Source: Warburgia ugandensis (lineage: Eukaryota > Streptophyta > Magnoliopsida > Canellales > Canellaceae). Taken from it: a stretch of DNA of 64,000 bases. The notes below the pieces were generated by a model that saw only the letters and a list, made by a program, of their open reading frames with translations, did no database searches and was not told where the DNA came from. The DNA is taken from the NCBI GenBank assembly GCA_035236585.1, contig CP141128.1:38174684-38238683 (forward strand). Reading direction: 5' to 3'. The position numbers and the translations under genes were made by a program. Below, in pieces: positions 23,436 to 36,447 of this stretch (positions are counted from its first letter, which is position 1; each line of letters starts with the position of its first letter).

Positions 23436-24559
23436 TATATATGCATGTCATCATGCTATCATATACGCACCATAATGCATCAAATACAAGGACTACTATG
23501 CCGCAGTCTAAATCAGTATAACGCGCCCGTATAACTGCATAATAATCCACTGATACCAACTGTAGAAATAACAAATCCATGTCCACATGCGGGGACCATG
23601 ACTATCACAGTGGCGGCCTTCCCATGATTGCCCCACTCGACATGTAACCTCTCATTGGGCATGGTATCCATCATATAATAAATTTTGGAGAGTGGGTGGC
23701 CAAACCCTACAACTCTCCTAGCATAACATCCCTAGGCCTATGCCTGTCTAAATCAAAACTCTTAGGCCACCACGCCTAGATGTAAAATAATAATATACAA
23801 GTGTCTTGCCTATCCATAATATATATGAACATCTCATAATAATCATAACATCCTCACTTATTAGGTGATCGCCCACCAAAGATGTAATGTAAAATCCTAA
23901 ACTCATACCTCATCAATACTGACATGGTACCCATGTACCATAAACAAAATTTCACAATTCACATACATGATGTACAAGGCATAAGCATCAATTATAACAT
24001 GCAATTTTTTAATTAAAATTATTTTCATCATTTCAATTTAAAGCATGTCGAATATCAAACATACCATTTTAGTTTCATAACATCCATGATTAGAAATAAG
24101 ATCAAGTTTAGAACATGCATCTTATTATTTAGACATGCCATCTTAAATTTCCACCTACCTCATGTGATGCATTCATCGAATTCCACTAGCTTTTATTGCC
24201 CTCTTTTCCACGATCAACCCCGTCCGCTTCAATCTATACAAAGCATAAAAATTCTTTTCTTAATACATTCACATACATATAGATATTAAGATTTAATTAT
24301 GATCATAATTTTAAGAATCTGATGCAATCCAAGGCATGGATCATCATTATCGGACCTTTACATAGACGATCAAGACTCATGTGAGTTGATCAGGGTTTCT
24401 GTGGATGTCTGTCCTTAGTTTAGGGTTGAGATCTATGGTTAGATCTATATGGATATCTAAATTGTGTTTTCCATCAGATTACATGGTCAGATTTAACTAA
24501 TTTAAGGGTCTACATTGCTTGGATAGACCACTTCTAGCTTTGGATTGACAATCAGGGTT

Positions 24560-25000
24560 CATCTGTGGGGTCTGATCATTGACCCAACGTTAACAAGTCA
24601 TTGTTTGAATAGTGACAGATCCAACGACTGAGGTTCCTTGATAGGTTTTCATCCAAATTACACCATTCTAGTTGCATCCTAGCTAATTCAGGGTAGTAGG
24701 ATTCATCCATGGTGTCTGATCATCAATCATATACTGCAAAATTACTCTGTGAATAGTACTCGATCGGATGGCTATGATTGTCCAATTGGTTTGTAGTCAA
24801 TTTACATCTAAATTCATCAATTCCTCCTATATTATAATAATTTTAGGGATATTTAACTCATCTATGGTGTCTGATCAACAATCAAACATCAAATTTTTAC
24901 TGTATGAATAGTACCCTATTGGATGACTGAGATCATACGATCAGTCCTATACTCTAGATCGGCAATCTGAGTTGATTTTAGGATTTTCCAAACATGTATC
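24560..25000 (+). repeat. Imperfect ~150-bp tandem repeat, three units
   Basis: Units begin at 24560, 24704 and 24859 with CATCTGTGGGGTCTGATCA, CATCCATGGTGTCTGATCA and CATCTATGGTGTCTGATCA. Each then carries a GAATAGT box and a GGATGGCTATG/GGATGACTGAG-like box in the same order. Periods are 144 and 155 bp. It lies inside the solo LTR. Confidence 0.75.
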
Positions 25001-25464
25001 TACCTATCCATAAACTTAGATTAATAAATGGATGGTTGGATCGTCCTTAAATTTAGATCTAGGATATAAATTTATGGATCAAACAAATTTTACCAAATTA
25101 AGAATTGAGTTTTGTAGATCTTCCCTAAAAAAGGCATGACTGTGGTTTTTCCCTTCCTAGGCATGCTAGATCGGCTCCGATCTTCCATGAAACGCTCCAT
25201 CCCTAGCTGCATGCATTGTTCATGCCCCAATCCATGCTTGTTCCTCCTCTGATCATGGTAGAACCAAAGGGGAAGTGGTGGTCGGTAGTTGTAAATGCCA
25301 GCACGCCTGAAAACTCGGCCGGGCCGGTGGCTGGGAATTGTAGGGGAAGACAACCTAGAGAAAATGCCAGCATGCCTGAAGATGGAGAAGTAGAGGGTTT
25401 GGGGGTTTTGCTTTGACAGTGAGCTGATTGCGTTAGGGACAATGGCATTGTCGGTGACTGGTCG

Positions 25465-25576
<112 letters not shown>

Positions 25577-26055
25577 GTTTGCAATGTGAGGGGGGTGCCA
25601 ATATCAATTTGGTGCCCCTTCGTTGAGTTATGTTTTTTTTTTTATCTTTTAATTACCGTATTGCCCTTGACTTCAAAGGCCCATAACCTCTTCATACAGA
25701 CTCTGTTTTCACCGTTCTTTGGCTTGTTGGATTCCATTTTTTAACTACTATCTAATAGTTTTAGTTTCAAATTATACTTCTATAAAAAGATATACCCCTT
25801 GAAAATGTATAACTTGATCATGGAATAGTGAAATTTTGGGATGCAATTCATCCATAATCCGATTTCAGTGTTCTTGATGTGGTTGGACTAAAATTTTTAA
25901 GTACATTCCTAACATTCATGTTTCCACTCCAAATTTCATTTCTATATAAAAATTTATTTTCTTTGGGTAAAAAATTCCAATTATATTCTAAATTTTCAAT
26001 TTCACATAATAACGCCCATAATAGTATTTACAAAATTTGGGGTTGTTATATAGGG

Positions 26056-26858
26056 TAACTTAAAGTAGCTTACAATGATGGAAGTACAAGGTGTACACTA
26101 ACAGTGTACACTAACTTAAAGCAGCTTGGTGCATTGCAGAAAGGTGCATCATGTCAAGAATGGGCCATTGAAAACACTGTGAGGAAAATGTAGTGTATTT
26201 ATAAGAAATAAAAACCTTTTCTCACTTTTAGTGTGGCATTAAAGTTTATTTTCAAACACTAAATAGAAAAAATAGAGGATTTCAAATTCAAATAAAATTT
26301 TGGATTCCCTCTAAGACTAGAGAACACCAAATTCCACAAATGCTATTTTGTTTCAAAACAATCCCACATAAGAGTTTCTACTCAAAAAAATTACAACAAT
26401 CCCCCACTTGTTTCAAGTTAAAATAACTCTTATAACATTCTCCTACTTGGTTTAAGTAAAAAAAGAATCAATAGTTAAGTACATATTAGAATGGAATCAA
26501 TGTAAAGAAAAGGAATTTAGGCATTCAATAAGATTGATGCATCAGAGAAAGTGAATAAAGTCTTGAAATTCCTTTTAGTGTATATAATAAGATGTGTATC
26601 AAGGCAACTAATGACCTAAGTCCTAAAATACTTCCCTAAAGTAAGAAATGTAACACACACTTCTCTAGAAGGAGACAATTGTACTTAAAATGGGTGCTCT
26701 GTTATTGGCCATGAGCTACCATGAGCTAATGATATATTTTGTCGAGTCCTCTAGTGATCAACATAGGTCACATAGGAGGCAACCAATCCTCCACATCCAA
26801 GATTTGTGAGTCCAAAGATGTTGTGTTTGTATACATTAGAATCCAAAAATAGGTGGAT
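26056..26858 (-). mobile_element. Copia LTR and 3'-end debris (fossil)
   Basis: At 26398/26399 the plus sequence ATTACAACA|ATCCCCCACTTG reads on the minus strand as a polypurine tract (CAAGTGGGGGAT) followed by an LTR start (TGTTGTAATTTTTTTGAG), a typical small copia LTR. The LTR part would be about 26056-26398, and 26413-26858 would be terminal internal sequence without recognisable motifs. It is cut on the right by a T1 LTR. Confidence 0.5.
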
Positions 26859-27297
26859 TGATAAGTGTTCAATTTTGTATAAAAAGTACCCAATTAGTAG
26901 CCATGCGTTATAAATTATAGGCATAATTTTAGGGTTTTTCTGTAAAATTTGTAGCACATGTATTTCTAACTTAATAATTCAAAAGTTTGATATTTTACAG
27001 TATTAGAGGCTAATTCTGAGTAAGTATGTGAATCATCATAATTTTTGAGGATTTAATTAGGGGCTTTTCATTTTTTGTAGGAAGTGAGAAGATGATCCAA
27101 CAACTTATATTGTGCTTTGTAGAGTTTTTCGTGGGTCGAGTTACACGGTTAGCTTGTCGGATTGTGCCCCTGCCTAGGGGTGTGGGGACAAAGCCCGTAG
27201 AAGAAATTGGAAGAAAATGAAGGCGATTAAAATAATCCATGCAAAAAGTCATATATTTTCACCACTTTGCATGAGAATTTGAGTCATACATGAGGCA
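26859..27297 (+). repeat. T1-family LTR fragment, copy c
   Basis: It starts TGATAAGTGTTCAATTTTGT and follows copies a and g through the AGGAAGTGAGAAGATGATCC and GGGTCGAGTTACACGGTTAG stretches. It includes the G-rich block near 27150-27200. Similarity stops near 27297, so only the first 440 bp of the LTR are present. Confidence 0.8.
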
Positions 27298-29604
27298 CTG
27301 CCCTTCCTTCAGTCCCCTTCTCTGCCGCCAAGGGAAACAATGGTGCCACTGTGAACATGACATTGCCCTCTTCGATTATAAATATCCATCTTCCCTTCTC
27401 ACCCTCATCAAACTTCTCCTCTTCCCTCTTCTTCTCCATCTCCTTTGGTCACCTGTTCTCCATTTTTTCCAGCGACTATAACTACTGTTATTGTCTAAAA
27501 CTTGAAGATAGTCACTCGAATGGTGGTGGATCAATGATCTGATACCCCCATTGAATTTGTGTTGAAGAGAGGATCAAAAGCCCTTTAGAAAATTTTGAAT
27601 TAGAGCTAGTTTCAATGGTGATCAAATGAAGATTCTAAATCTGGTCACTTCAAATTTTTCAGCGACAGTCTGACGGGAAAGTCCACATTTTTTGGGATCA
27701 AATAACTAGGAAACAATGCTAAACTTGACGGGAGTGAAGGTAAGAGCTTGATCTACAAACTCTTTTCATTAGGAGTTGATCTAATGAAAAAAAAAAACAT
27801 CACTGGCGGTAATTGCGATCACCTTCTCTAGTGATGGCTATCACCATCGGTGACCTAATTTTTTTGTGTTCTGAATCCAAAATTTCAATCTAGACCCTTA
27901 AACAAATTTCAAACACAAAATCTCTAATTTTGATGGATATACAAGTCTAATTTATGATCGGGAAGGTCTGTTAGATTTGTCTTGACAATACAAACCTAAT
28001 TATATAATAAAATATAGGGCATTGATCTATATACCCAGATTGACCCTGAACTAATAATATTCATCCTTGGATTATAAATCTAACCATTAATGGATAGGAT
28101 CAGAGTCTAGATCAATAATTTAGGGCATTGAATTGCAAATCTGACTGATGATTAATAGACAATGGGGAATAATACATGGATTTTTACTCTTAAATTATAC
28201 CCAAGACCCCACAAAGACATTGAAGGAGATCTAGGATTTCTATTGAAAAAAAATGAGAACTAAGTGACATCCTTGAGGTAGGTAGTCTGATGCTTCTAAG
28301 TTTTCAACTGTGTTCCAAAATCTAAGTGATTTACTTGAATATATTTCCATGATTAGTATGCTTTTGGAAATGATATTGAGATATGATATTCTTCTCATGA
28401 TTCATGATTTGATTGAAAATTCTACCATGTATATCTTTCATGGAAAACTTTATATATGCATTATTGCATATTTTGAACCAAGTTGCATAAATTGCATGAT
28501 TTAGTAAATGTTAAAATTTGGACGACATATATCTATTTTTCGGGCTAGTGAGCTTAGTGGGCACTATGCTAAGAGGGTGTTTGTGTATGGGGTTGGCCTC
28601 TTAGCCTCTAACCACCAAAGGTGGTAGGTATCATTAACCAATGTGACACTTGTCCCTTCCTCAATTGCTATGGTAATGGGACGACCACTGGAGGTGTTCA
28701 TGGCACCCTTTTTCAGGACTTATCCATAGTCACCATGGAGGCTGTGGTGGGTTGATCCCTATATATTGGAGACACACGATTTCTTATATTTCTGGTCATG
28801 AGCATAGTGGACCTTATGGTTTCTGTTTTGTACCTCCATACATGGTGCATTGAGATGGTCTTAAATAAGTACTTGTGACTAGTCGGCTTGATGTACTTGC
28901 CGAGGTACCAACGTGCATGATATCTACAGTAGGGTTGAGATTCCATCATCTGATTTGATTGATTACTACTTTAAGAATTTAGCAATCATGACTATTTCAA
29001 GAATTTGGTAATCTTTATTTTATCGAATTATTGATTTTGTTGATAATTCTGTTATTTGAATATATTAAATGAGAGAATGATTTATGCATGAATACCCATG
29101 TTTACATAAATTGCATGATTTTACTACCTGAAAAACCTCTCTTGAAATTATGCATGTTGCATGCCATGTTTTCAAATTATTAGTATCAGATCACCTACTG
29201 AGTATGTTAAATACTCAACCAAATACATTATTTTAATAAATTAGCTCCAATAAGATGAGAAGAAGCATTAAGAAATGTTAGCATGACAATCAAGTGAGTG
29301 AAGATAAAGACAAGTATGAATGTAAGTATATGACATCCTTTGAACATGTATATGTAGTTATTATAGTTGGACTGTGAGCTATGACATGTTAGATCTAGGA
29401 TGCATTTATGTTCATCTTAGTTTTAAAAATTATTTTGTTGTTTTGGAAGTAAATGACACTTGGGGTTTTCAAAATGAGTTTAAAATAAAAGATTTTTCTA
29501 CTGCATTGCATTGCTTTTATAAAAGTGTTTTCAAATAGGGATCAATCATGCATTAGGAATTATTTTTGCATTCAAAAATGCATATGAAAACCCAGGTCAT
29601 CACA
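27298..29604 (+). repeat. Ty3/gypsy 5' LTR, plus strand, left edge unresolved
   Basis: The right edge is clear: ACCCAGGTCATCACA is followed at 29607 by a primer-binding site. The stretch around 28550-28760 contains a block (CTCTTAGCCTCTAACCACC, GGTATCATTAACC) related in layout to the opposite-strand LTRs at 22469 and 51057. The left boundary, next to a T1 fragment, could not be placed; no clear TG start was found. Confidence 0.6.
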
Positions 29605-29606
29605 GT

Positions 29607-29618
29607 TGGTATTAAAGC
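29607..29618 (+). other. Primer-binding site, tRNA-iMet type
   Basis: TGGTATTAAAGC lies two bases after the LTR end at 29604 and matches the TGGTATCAGAGC primer site at ten of twelve positions. Confidence 0.75.
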
Positions 29619-30109
29619 TCAGTTTTATTCTTTCATAGACAGTCCTGTATGTCCAAAAGTCATATATGAGTAGAATAGTTAAGAACAAGTAGACTAAATA
29701 TGAGTTATAGAGATGTCTGGAATAGGAATGGTATCAAATGAGAAAGAAATACATCATAAGTGAGTTGGCAAAAAATTGAGTTGGATTTAGCAAATAACTA
29801 AATATTAGGAGATCTAAACCTTATCAAAATCTAGTCTAAAGTACTTAGGATTTAATAAAATATAAATAGTAGAGTAAACTAGGAAACTATTAATCCTTAT
29901 AGGTATAAAAAAAAAGAATGAATAATTTGATAAGTTTAATATCATTTTAAGAGTGAAGAATGGGAGTACACGATTCATTGGGCAAAAATGGATCTAATAT
30001 ACTACTTGGAAACTTAAAGCATGTAATCTTACCCAAACATTAACTAAGCTATCTAACAATTTAGTTGGGATTTAAAAACTCAAGTGTACATAAAGTGTAT
30101 GGTGATGGA
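29619..30109 (+). other. Leader of plus-strand gypsy element, no motifs
   Basis: AT-rich sequence between the primer-binding site and a T1 LTR. No coding motif is seen. The join to the T1 copy is gradual, so 30109 is approximate. Confidence 0.4.
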
Positions 30110-32111
30110 AATTAACATAATGAATCCATCCACACAAATTCAAGCACCATGCTATTTGAATCATTCACTTAATGGAACATGGATTTATTCAATTCTCATG
30201 CAAGCAAACATCCGCTAATAAAGACCATTAACAGCTGGACATAAGTATGAATTAAAAACTCCAAATAACTTCACTGAATCACATAAAAAATTCATCAACA
30301 TAAGGCCTAATACAAGTAATCCAAATAGAAAATTAAATTATATTACAATGAAGTTCACTTTCTCTTAATCAACCCACAACTACAAGGTAATTTTCCAAAA
30401 ATCAATCATGAATAAGCATGCTTGAAATCAAGGTAAAATTCTACTAGAAACTAAAGGCAAGTTTGAAGAATACTAAGGAAAGTAAGAAGGGATTACAAGG
30501 AAACAAAAGGGGATCTAAAGGCAATAAAAAGCTTGGACAAAGATTGGATTCAAGGTGACTTCCCTTGGCTGTCACTTTAAGGGAAAAACCAACCTTATAT
30601 GTTAATCTTTAGGCAAAGAAAAACAGAGGAAATTGCAAAGCAACAACTAGCTCAAAGGTAACTAAGATCAAACAAGAGAAGAAAGAAGATGAACCAACCT
30701 TTGAAAGGTCAATCGAACACTCGAAAGCCAAATGTGAAACACTTGAGGATATGCAACACACCCTAGGAAACAGTAGCAACCACCCAAAGGAGATGACAAT
30801 CAAAAGCAAAAGAGATAAGAGGGGTAAATAGGAAGAGGACGTCTCCTTCCTATGGAGGCGTCTTTTTCCTTTTGTGTGAAAGAGCTTCTTCCTTAGGTTT
30901 TTAATGGGCTTTTATAAAATTTCTCCTACATTTTCTAGGGTAGCTTAAGAATAAGGTTTGGTGGTGATGAAATCAAGCAATTTTGGATGGCTAGGATGAT
31001 AATTAAGATAGGGTTTTCAAAGTCCAAACTAAGGTGATAGGTGGTGGATGTGTTTTGGGAGGGAAGTAGGTGGGAGATGCCACCATTTTAGGAATGATCA
31101 TGTCCCCTTCAAAAATATTTAAAAACTCTTGGAATAAGGAAGGTAGGTGAATGGATGAGGTAGGAAAGAGAAACAAAAGTGAGAGGAAAGAGATGAGTAG
31201 TGAAAAGGATAGAAAAGTGAGATGAGGTGGGGAACTGTGATTGGGTAAGTGATTTCTTAGGAAGTTGGGATTAGTTGGTTGATTGATTGGGATGGGAGTT
31301 TAGGAAGGTGGAGGAGGCTTAGAATGGTAGGACTCTTAAATGGAAAGTGAAATTCGTGGCGCATCCTAGGGGTGAAGAGAAAAGTGAGGAAAAAGTGGGA
31401 AAAACATGGAAAATAGAAGGGTCTCTTCCTATTGGTCCACATGGCAACTTATCCTAATGAATTTTTCCTTAATTCTATTCAAAATATCCCTTAGAATCTC
31501 ATGGATAATCCTTCAACTTCTCCACCAATCATGGCCTTCCAGTTAGCTTAGCTTATATGGTTTTGATGGCTAAATTTGAGGTCTTCATTGGCTAGGCTTC
31601 ATAGCTAGCTTAGATGGCTCCCTTAACTTGGCTTCACAGCTCAATCCTTTGGACCAAGTGACTTTAATGATTTATCTTGAATTCCTTAGCTTGTCACCTT
31701 CTCTCAATGCTAATATGGTTAAGGTGGCTTGAATGGTTGCCATGCAAAGGTGGCGAAAAAGGATGGCTTACTTCATGGGCCCACTTTGTCTACCTTTGGC
31801 TCCTTTGATTAGATCCATTGCTTGATATTGACCTTGATCTCATGTTGGATTGATGATCTTAGGCTTTGACTAAATCTTTTTGATCTTGATCTTCAATGTC
31901 CATCTCAATTGATCTCGACTATTGGATCACCATCTTACTTCCCACAAAAAGTTAAAACCTCTAATTAAATCCAAAAAAAATATGATTAATCACATACTTA
32001 CTTTGGATTAGCCCCTAGACCTACGAAATATCAAACTATTGAGTCATTAGGTAAAAAATGCATGTGTTATGAAAAATTAGGTGATTTTTATGAAAAATTA
32101 AATAATTATCA
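30110..32111 (-). repeat. T1-family LTR, copy d
   Basis: It ends in plus coordinates with AATAATTATCA (minus-strand start TGATAATTATTTAATTTTTC). It shares with copies b and f the CCCTTGGCTGTCACTTTAAGGG hairpin region at 30562-30583, the AGGACGTCTCCTTCCTATGG area and the TCTTGATCTTCAATGTCCATC stretch near the end. Its other end fades out near 30110, so it may be partial or a diverged subfamily. It separates the gypsy leader from the gag remnant at 32240. Confidence 0.75.
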
Positions 32112-32239
32112 TGTAGGCTATCCTAGGGATTGATCTAAGTGAGTTCAACTGTTGAAATCAAAATTGAGAAGATAATGGTTGTAGGAAGTCATTGAGTAGA
32201 TGTTGAATTCTTAAGATTGTTCAAGCACATTAGGGTGCC

Positions 32240-32640
32240 AATGGATTTTATGATGCTAAAAATTGATAAATATGATGGGAAGATATGCCTCATGACACAT
32301 TTTAGTGTTTATCTCAACAATTTGAATGCATCTGACTTCGCCAATGATTAAATACACCTATTGCTCAAGTCCCTAACTAGAGATGTCACAACTTGGTTGA
32401 TGGTAGCAGTATGAGCTATAGTTTAAACATGGGAAGACTGGGCTAATGCATTATTAAAAAGTCCTTAGTACAATGTTTAGGATGAAGTCATCCCTAGAGA
32501 TTTTCATTTCATCCACTAAGAGCAGAAGTAGACATTCTTAGCATTCCTAATCTGGATTAGAGAGAAGGTGGTAAAAATGAGGGCCAAAAGAAGAATAAAT
32601 TCAGATCATCCTCTGAAACTTGAAAACACCTAAAGACCAT
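32240..32640 (+). pseudogene. gag: Ty3/gypsy gag remnant (fossil)
   Basis: Plus-strand residues such as KIDKYDGKICLMTHFSVYLN, then LLLKSLTRDVTTWL, align in order with the plant gypsy gag pattern (YDGxxDPxxHLxxF ... LPxSLxGxAxxWF). It is on the same strand as the LTR and primer site at 27298-29618, so it probably belongs to that element. Broken in several places. Confidence 0.55.
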
Positions 32641-33701
32641 CCTTTTATGTCCAAGTCTTCTATGATCCTTTTAAAGAGAAAACACAAATAAGGGTGAAAG
32701 ACCTACTAATGTCTCATCCTAGAATCCTTAAAATATGAAAGTAAACTAAGTTTAGCCAAACATAAAGAAAAACTCTAGAAAACCTGTATCCTTCTTAGAA
32801 CACCCTACAAAAAGCACTACCAAAGCTTCTAAAACAAAATGTCTTTAGTGATAGCCAATAATGGACAAGATAGAAAATAACATGATAAATTAAAAATTGT
32901 ACACCACTTTATGGCTACACCACCACAGAGATATAGAACTAAAAGTATAGAAATACTTAGCACTCAACCGATACAGAATAATAACCACCATAGAGTTACA
33001 AACTAATGTGTTGTAACAGCTCACCACTCCTAGGATATGGAAATTCCACAAAAGAGATACAGAACTAAGGATAGAAATTAGCTTACCATTTTAAGCATAC
33101 AGATCCATCACCACCTTAATGATATAGAACTTGCACCTCACCACCATTGGACCCGTTCTAGAGATATAGAAAATGCAAGAAAGATGAGATGCACTCAAAC
33201 TCCACAATGGAAGAAAAAAAGTCCAATTCAATTATGTTATGTCATAAAATTCATGCTGCAAAGGGGTTTAAATACATGGAAACAACCCTTTCAAATAAGT
33301 AATGTACAAACTACTAAGTAACTATGTAAATATAATAGTTTCCTAGGCAAAAGAATACTTTCTAGATATTAAGTACTTGCCCAACAAGATTTTCGTAAAC
33401 TTGGGTGTTTCCAAATAACACTCTCTAAGTAATTAGTAGTTTCCCAAGCACATTCAAAGAATTTAGATAAATGTGTATCATGAATAAGGAAGTTTCTATA
33501 CTCTCTAACTTGCCATGCAAGAACTTTTCTGAAGTTAGCTGATTTGAAAACTTTGACAAGTCAACCCACCTTGACTAAGGACGTGCAATTAGAAATTTTT
33601 TGACCATGGAATTAGTAAATCAATGAAGCACTTTTGACCATGGAGAAATTAGAATGAAACACCCAGGTTGGACCATGGGATGCCGTCCATTGGGTGATCT
33701 T
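32641..33701. other. Gene-free interval with irregular GATATAGAA repeats
   Basis: No coding motif. Between about 32925 and 33175 the phrase GAGATATAGAA or GATACAGAA recurs about six times at irregular spacing with CCACCA nearby. This looks like decayed simple-sequence-like material. Confidence 0.45.
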
Positions 33702-34668
33702 TGAGAAGTGTTGAAAATTTTATAAAAATTACCCAATTAGTTACCCATGTATTATAACTTATAGGGTTAAATTAGGGTTTTTGGCCAAAAAGTATAACAC
33801 ATGCCTTTCTGACCTGATAAATCAAATATTTGATATTATGTAGGTTCAGAGGCTCATATAGGGTTAGTATGTGAACAATGATGTTTTTCTAGGATTTAAT
33901 TAGAGTTTTTCCATTTTTGTATGAAGTGAGATGATGATCTAACGGTCGAGATTGATAGAGATGAAAATTGAAGATCAAGATCAAAAGATTGAGTCAAGGC
34001 CAAATGTCATAAAATCCAACATGAGGTCAAAGATCAGGATCAACTTAAGGCACACAAAATATGGAATTGAAGGAGTCAATGGTGACTAAAGTGGGCCAAT
34101 GCACAAGCCATGCAAAGTCCACCACCTTTGCATGGGATTCGTTCAAGCCACCAAGCCATATACAAGCCATGAAGGAGAGGACAAATTAAGGAGCATAGCC
34201 AGCCATGAAATCCAAGGGATTGAACCACCATGCCAAGCAAAAGAGCCCATAAAGCCAGCCATGAATCCAAGCCAAATGAGCTCTGAAAGCAAGCCATCAA
34301 GCTACATGAGCCAAGGTACATGGAAGGCTATGATTGGAGGAAAATCCAAAGAAATATCCATGGGATTTAAGGGTTATTTTGAATATAATTGAGGGAGAAT
34401 CCTCTTGGTTAAGGTAGCATGTGAACCAGTAGGAAGAACCTACATTTTTCTTGTTTTTCCATGTTTTTCTCATTTTTTTCTCTCTCCACCTGATCGTAAA
34501 TGAGCACTACGAATTTTGTACCTTCCTACCTAAGAGTTTCACCTTTCTAAAACACTCCCTCCTTCTTAAACTACCACTTTAACCAGCCCATGCATCCAAG
34601 ATCTACTCAATCCCCTCACTCCACCTCTTTCCCTTTATTTCCCTTTATCTTTCCATCTTTCCCCACCC

Positions 34669-34723
<55 letters not shown>

Positions 34724-36423
34724 CCTCTCCACGTGAACTACACTTAAGGAAGAGAGTGCCATGTGAAACTCTTACAAAATGGGAGCCTCCTTCCCCTCTT
34801 ATCTCTTCTACTCCATAACCTTCTAACTCCACCCTAACCCACTGCCCAATCAACTCTTTCCACCTCACCTTTCTTTCCCATCTTTTGTTTCTCTCTCTTT
34901 CTTACATATCATCATCTCTCTTTTCAATTCTACCATCCATGCTACAATTTTACAAGGTGGATACACCCCCTCCTAAAAAGGTGGCGCCTCCCACCTTTAT
35001 TCCACTTAAATCACTTATATGTTCCCCTAGGTTCTTCTTCTTCTTGACCCTTAAATTTCCCATCTTTCTTCTCCACCTTAGGATCACCATTTATCTAAGT
35101 AAGGAAGTGCCCAAAAGAGATAAAAGAAGGGAGGAATTGGAGGTGAATTAATTTTTTTGGGGGATGGGGAGATTGTACCCTCCTAAGGAGGCTTTTCCAC
35201 CCCTCCTTAAAAAATTTCCCAATGTCTCCCTCCTTCCTCCAAACTTCAATTCACCTTCCTTTGGGCATTTGTTTTTCCCAAGCATTCGAAAATAATTTTT
35301 GTGGTATTTTTCATCTTTATTTCCCCTTAAAATTTCAGCTTAATATTGTCTCTCCGTTCACTACTTTGCTAACTTTAATTAGTTAGTTGTTTTGATCTTT
35401 GATTCATTACTTCATCTCCTTTGAATTGTTCTTAGCTTTATTTGGCACTTATACTTGTTCTTATTCCTTAGACCCTTCAATATAAGGGCTACATTGCTCT
35501 TGTACTAACATCCAATAGAGTGTAGGTCTTAGATCAAGTTCCTTGCCATCTTTCTACTTAAATTTTCTTGTCATTCTAAGCATTCTTCCCCATTCTTTCC
35601 CTTTGTTTTTCCTTAGATCTAACTTGGTTTGCACACATGCTTATTGTCGCTTGATGTTGGATGATTGAAGAATTATTTTAAGTTGTTTTTGGGATTCAAG
35701 AACGATGCACACACTCCATGGAGAGTGAGCACCAAAATTGTATACTTTTTTCAATTCAATTCAATGGAAGTTCGCTTCATGATTAAGTGCAATGCTTATG
35801 GATGTATTCTTGCTTTAAAATTAGTTTTTCATGGCCATTTAATTTAGTTTTCCATGCTTATATTCCATGTGCACTATTCTAGAAGTTGTTACAATTGACT
35901 TTCATATAAACCTCACTCTTGCACCATGCCACCATCCAATAGGTTGTGCACATGGTTGTGAGATATGTCCTCTTAAGTTGATTGTTATCTGTTTAATTGA
36001 CATGCTTAGTTAAAATTCCATCCATGCATCCCATGTTAACCTAATTGGCATCTTAGTTCATGCACTCTTTCATGGTCTTCCATTATGTCTAGTATACTTG
36101 GTTTAATGCATTTGTATATCTTAATTCCATGCATAGTAAATGCATGTTAGGATAGATTTAGATTAGGGTTAAGGTTAATTTGCATGTTATATTAATTTTA
36201 GCAAGTTTCCATGTCTAATTTTAGAAAGTTTCTAATTCCATGCATTTTTAATTTTCATCATTAGTTTAGGATAAAAATCTTACTATCTTAGGTAGGTTAT
36301 GCAATTTAAGGAAGGACCAACTAATATCACAAATCCATTTGATTACTCATAGGATTGATCTACATCGCATGAATTACTAAAATTGATTTGTGTACTTGTG
36401 AGTTTAACTTAAAAATAATAATA
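33702..36423 (+). repeat. T1-family 5' LTR, copy e, 2722 bp, Athila/Tat-type
   Basis: It starts TGAGAAGTGTTGAAAATTTT and ends with an AT-rich tail corresponding to the AAAATCACAACA end of copies b and f. A tRNA-Asp-type primer-binding site lies six bases on (36430), which shows that T1 is a true LTR family with Athila/Tat-like priming. It contains a (CT)25 run. It is the only T1 copy here followed by identifiable internal sequence. Confidence 0.85.
34670..34721 (+). repeat. (CT)n microsatellite, about 25 units
   Basis: A 52-bp uninterrupted CT run within T1 LTR copy e, set in a wider pyrimidine-rich stretch from about 34430 to 34930. Confidence 0.98.
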
Positions 36424-36429
36424 AGTTTT

Positions 36430-36447
36430 TGGCTCTGTTGCTGGGGA
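36430..36447 (+). other. Primer-binding site, tRNA-Asp type
   Basis: TGGCTCTGTTGCTGGGGA differs at three positions from TGGCACCGTTGCCGGGGA, the site used by Athila/Tat elements and present intact on the minus strand at 43762-43779. Confidence 0.85.

Noticed and set aside
34635-34868. 77-codon minus-strand frame with Arg-Glu repeats
   Set aside because: Artefact of the CT microsatellite in T1 LTR copy e.
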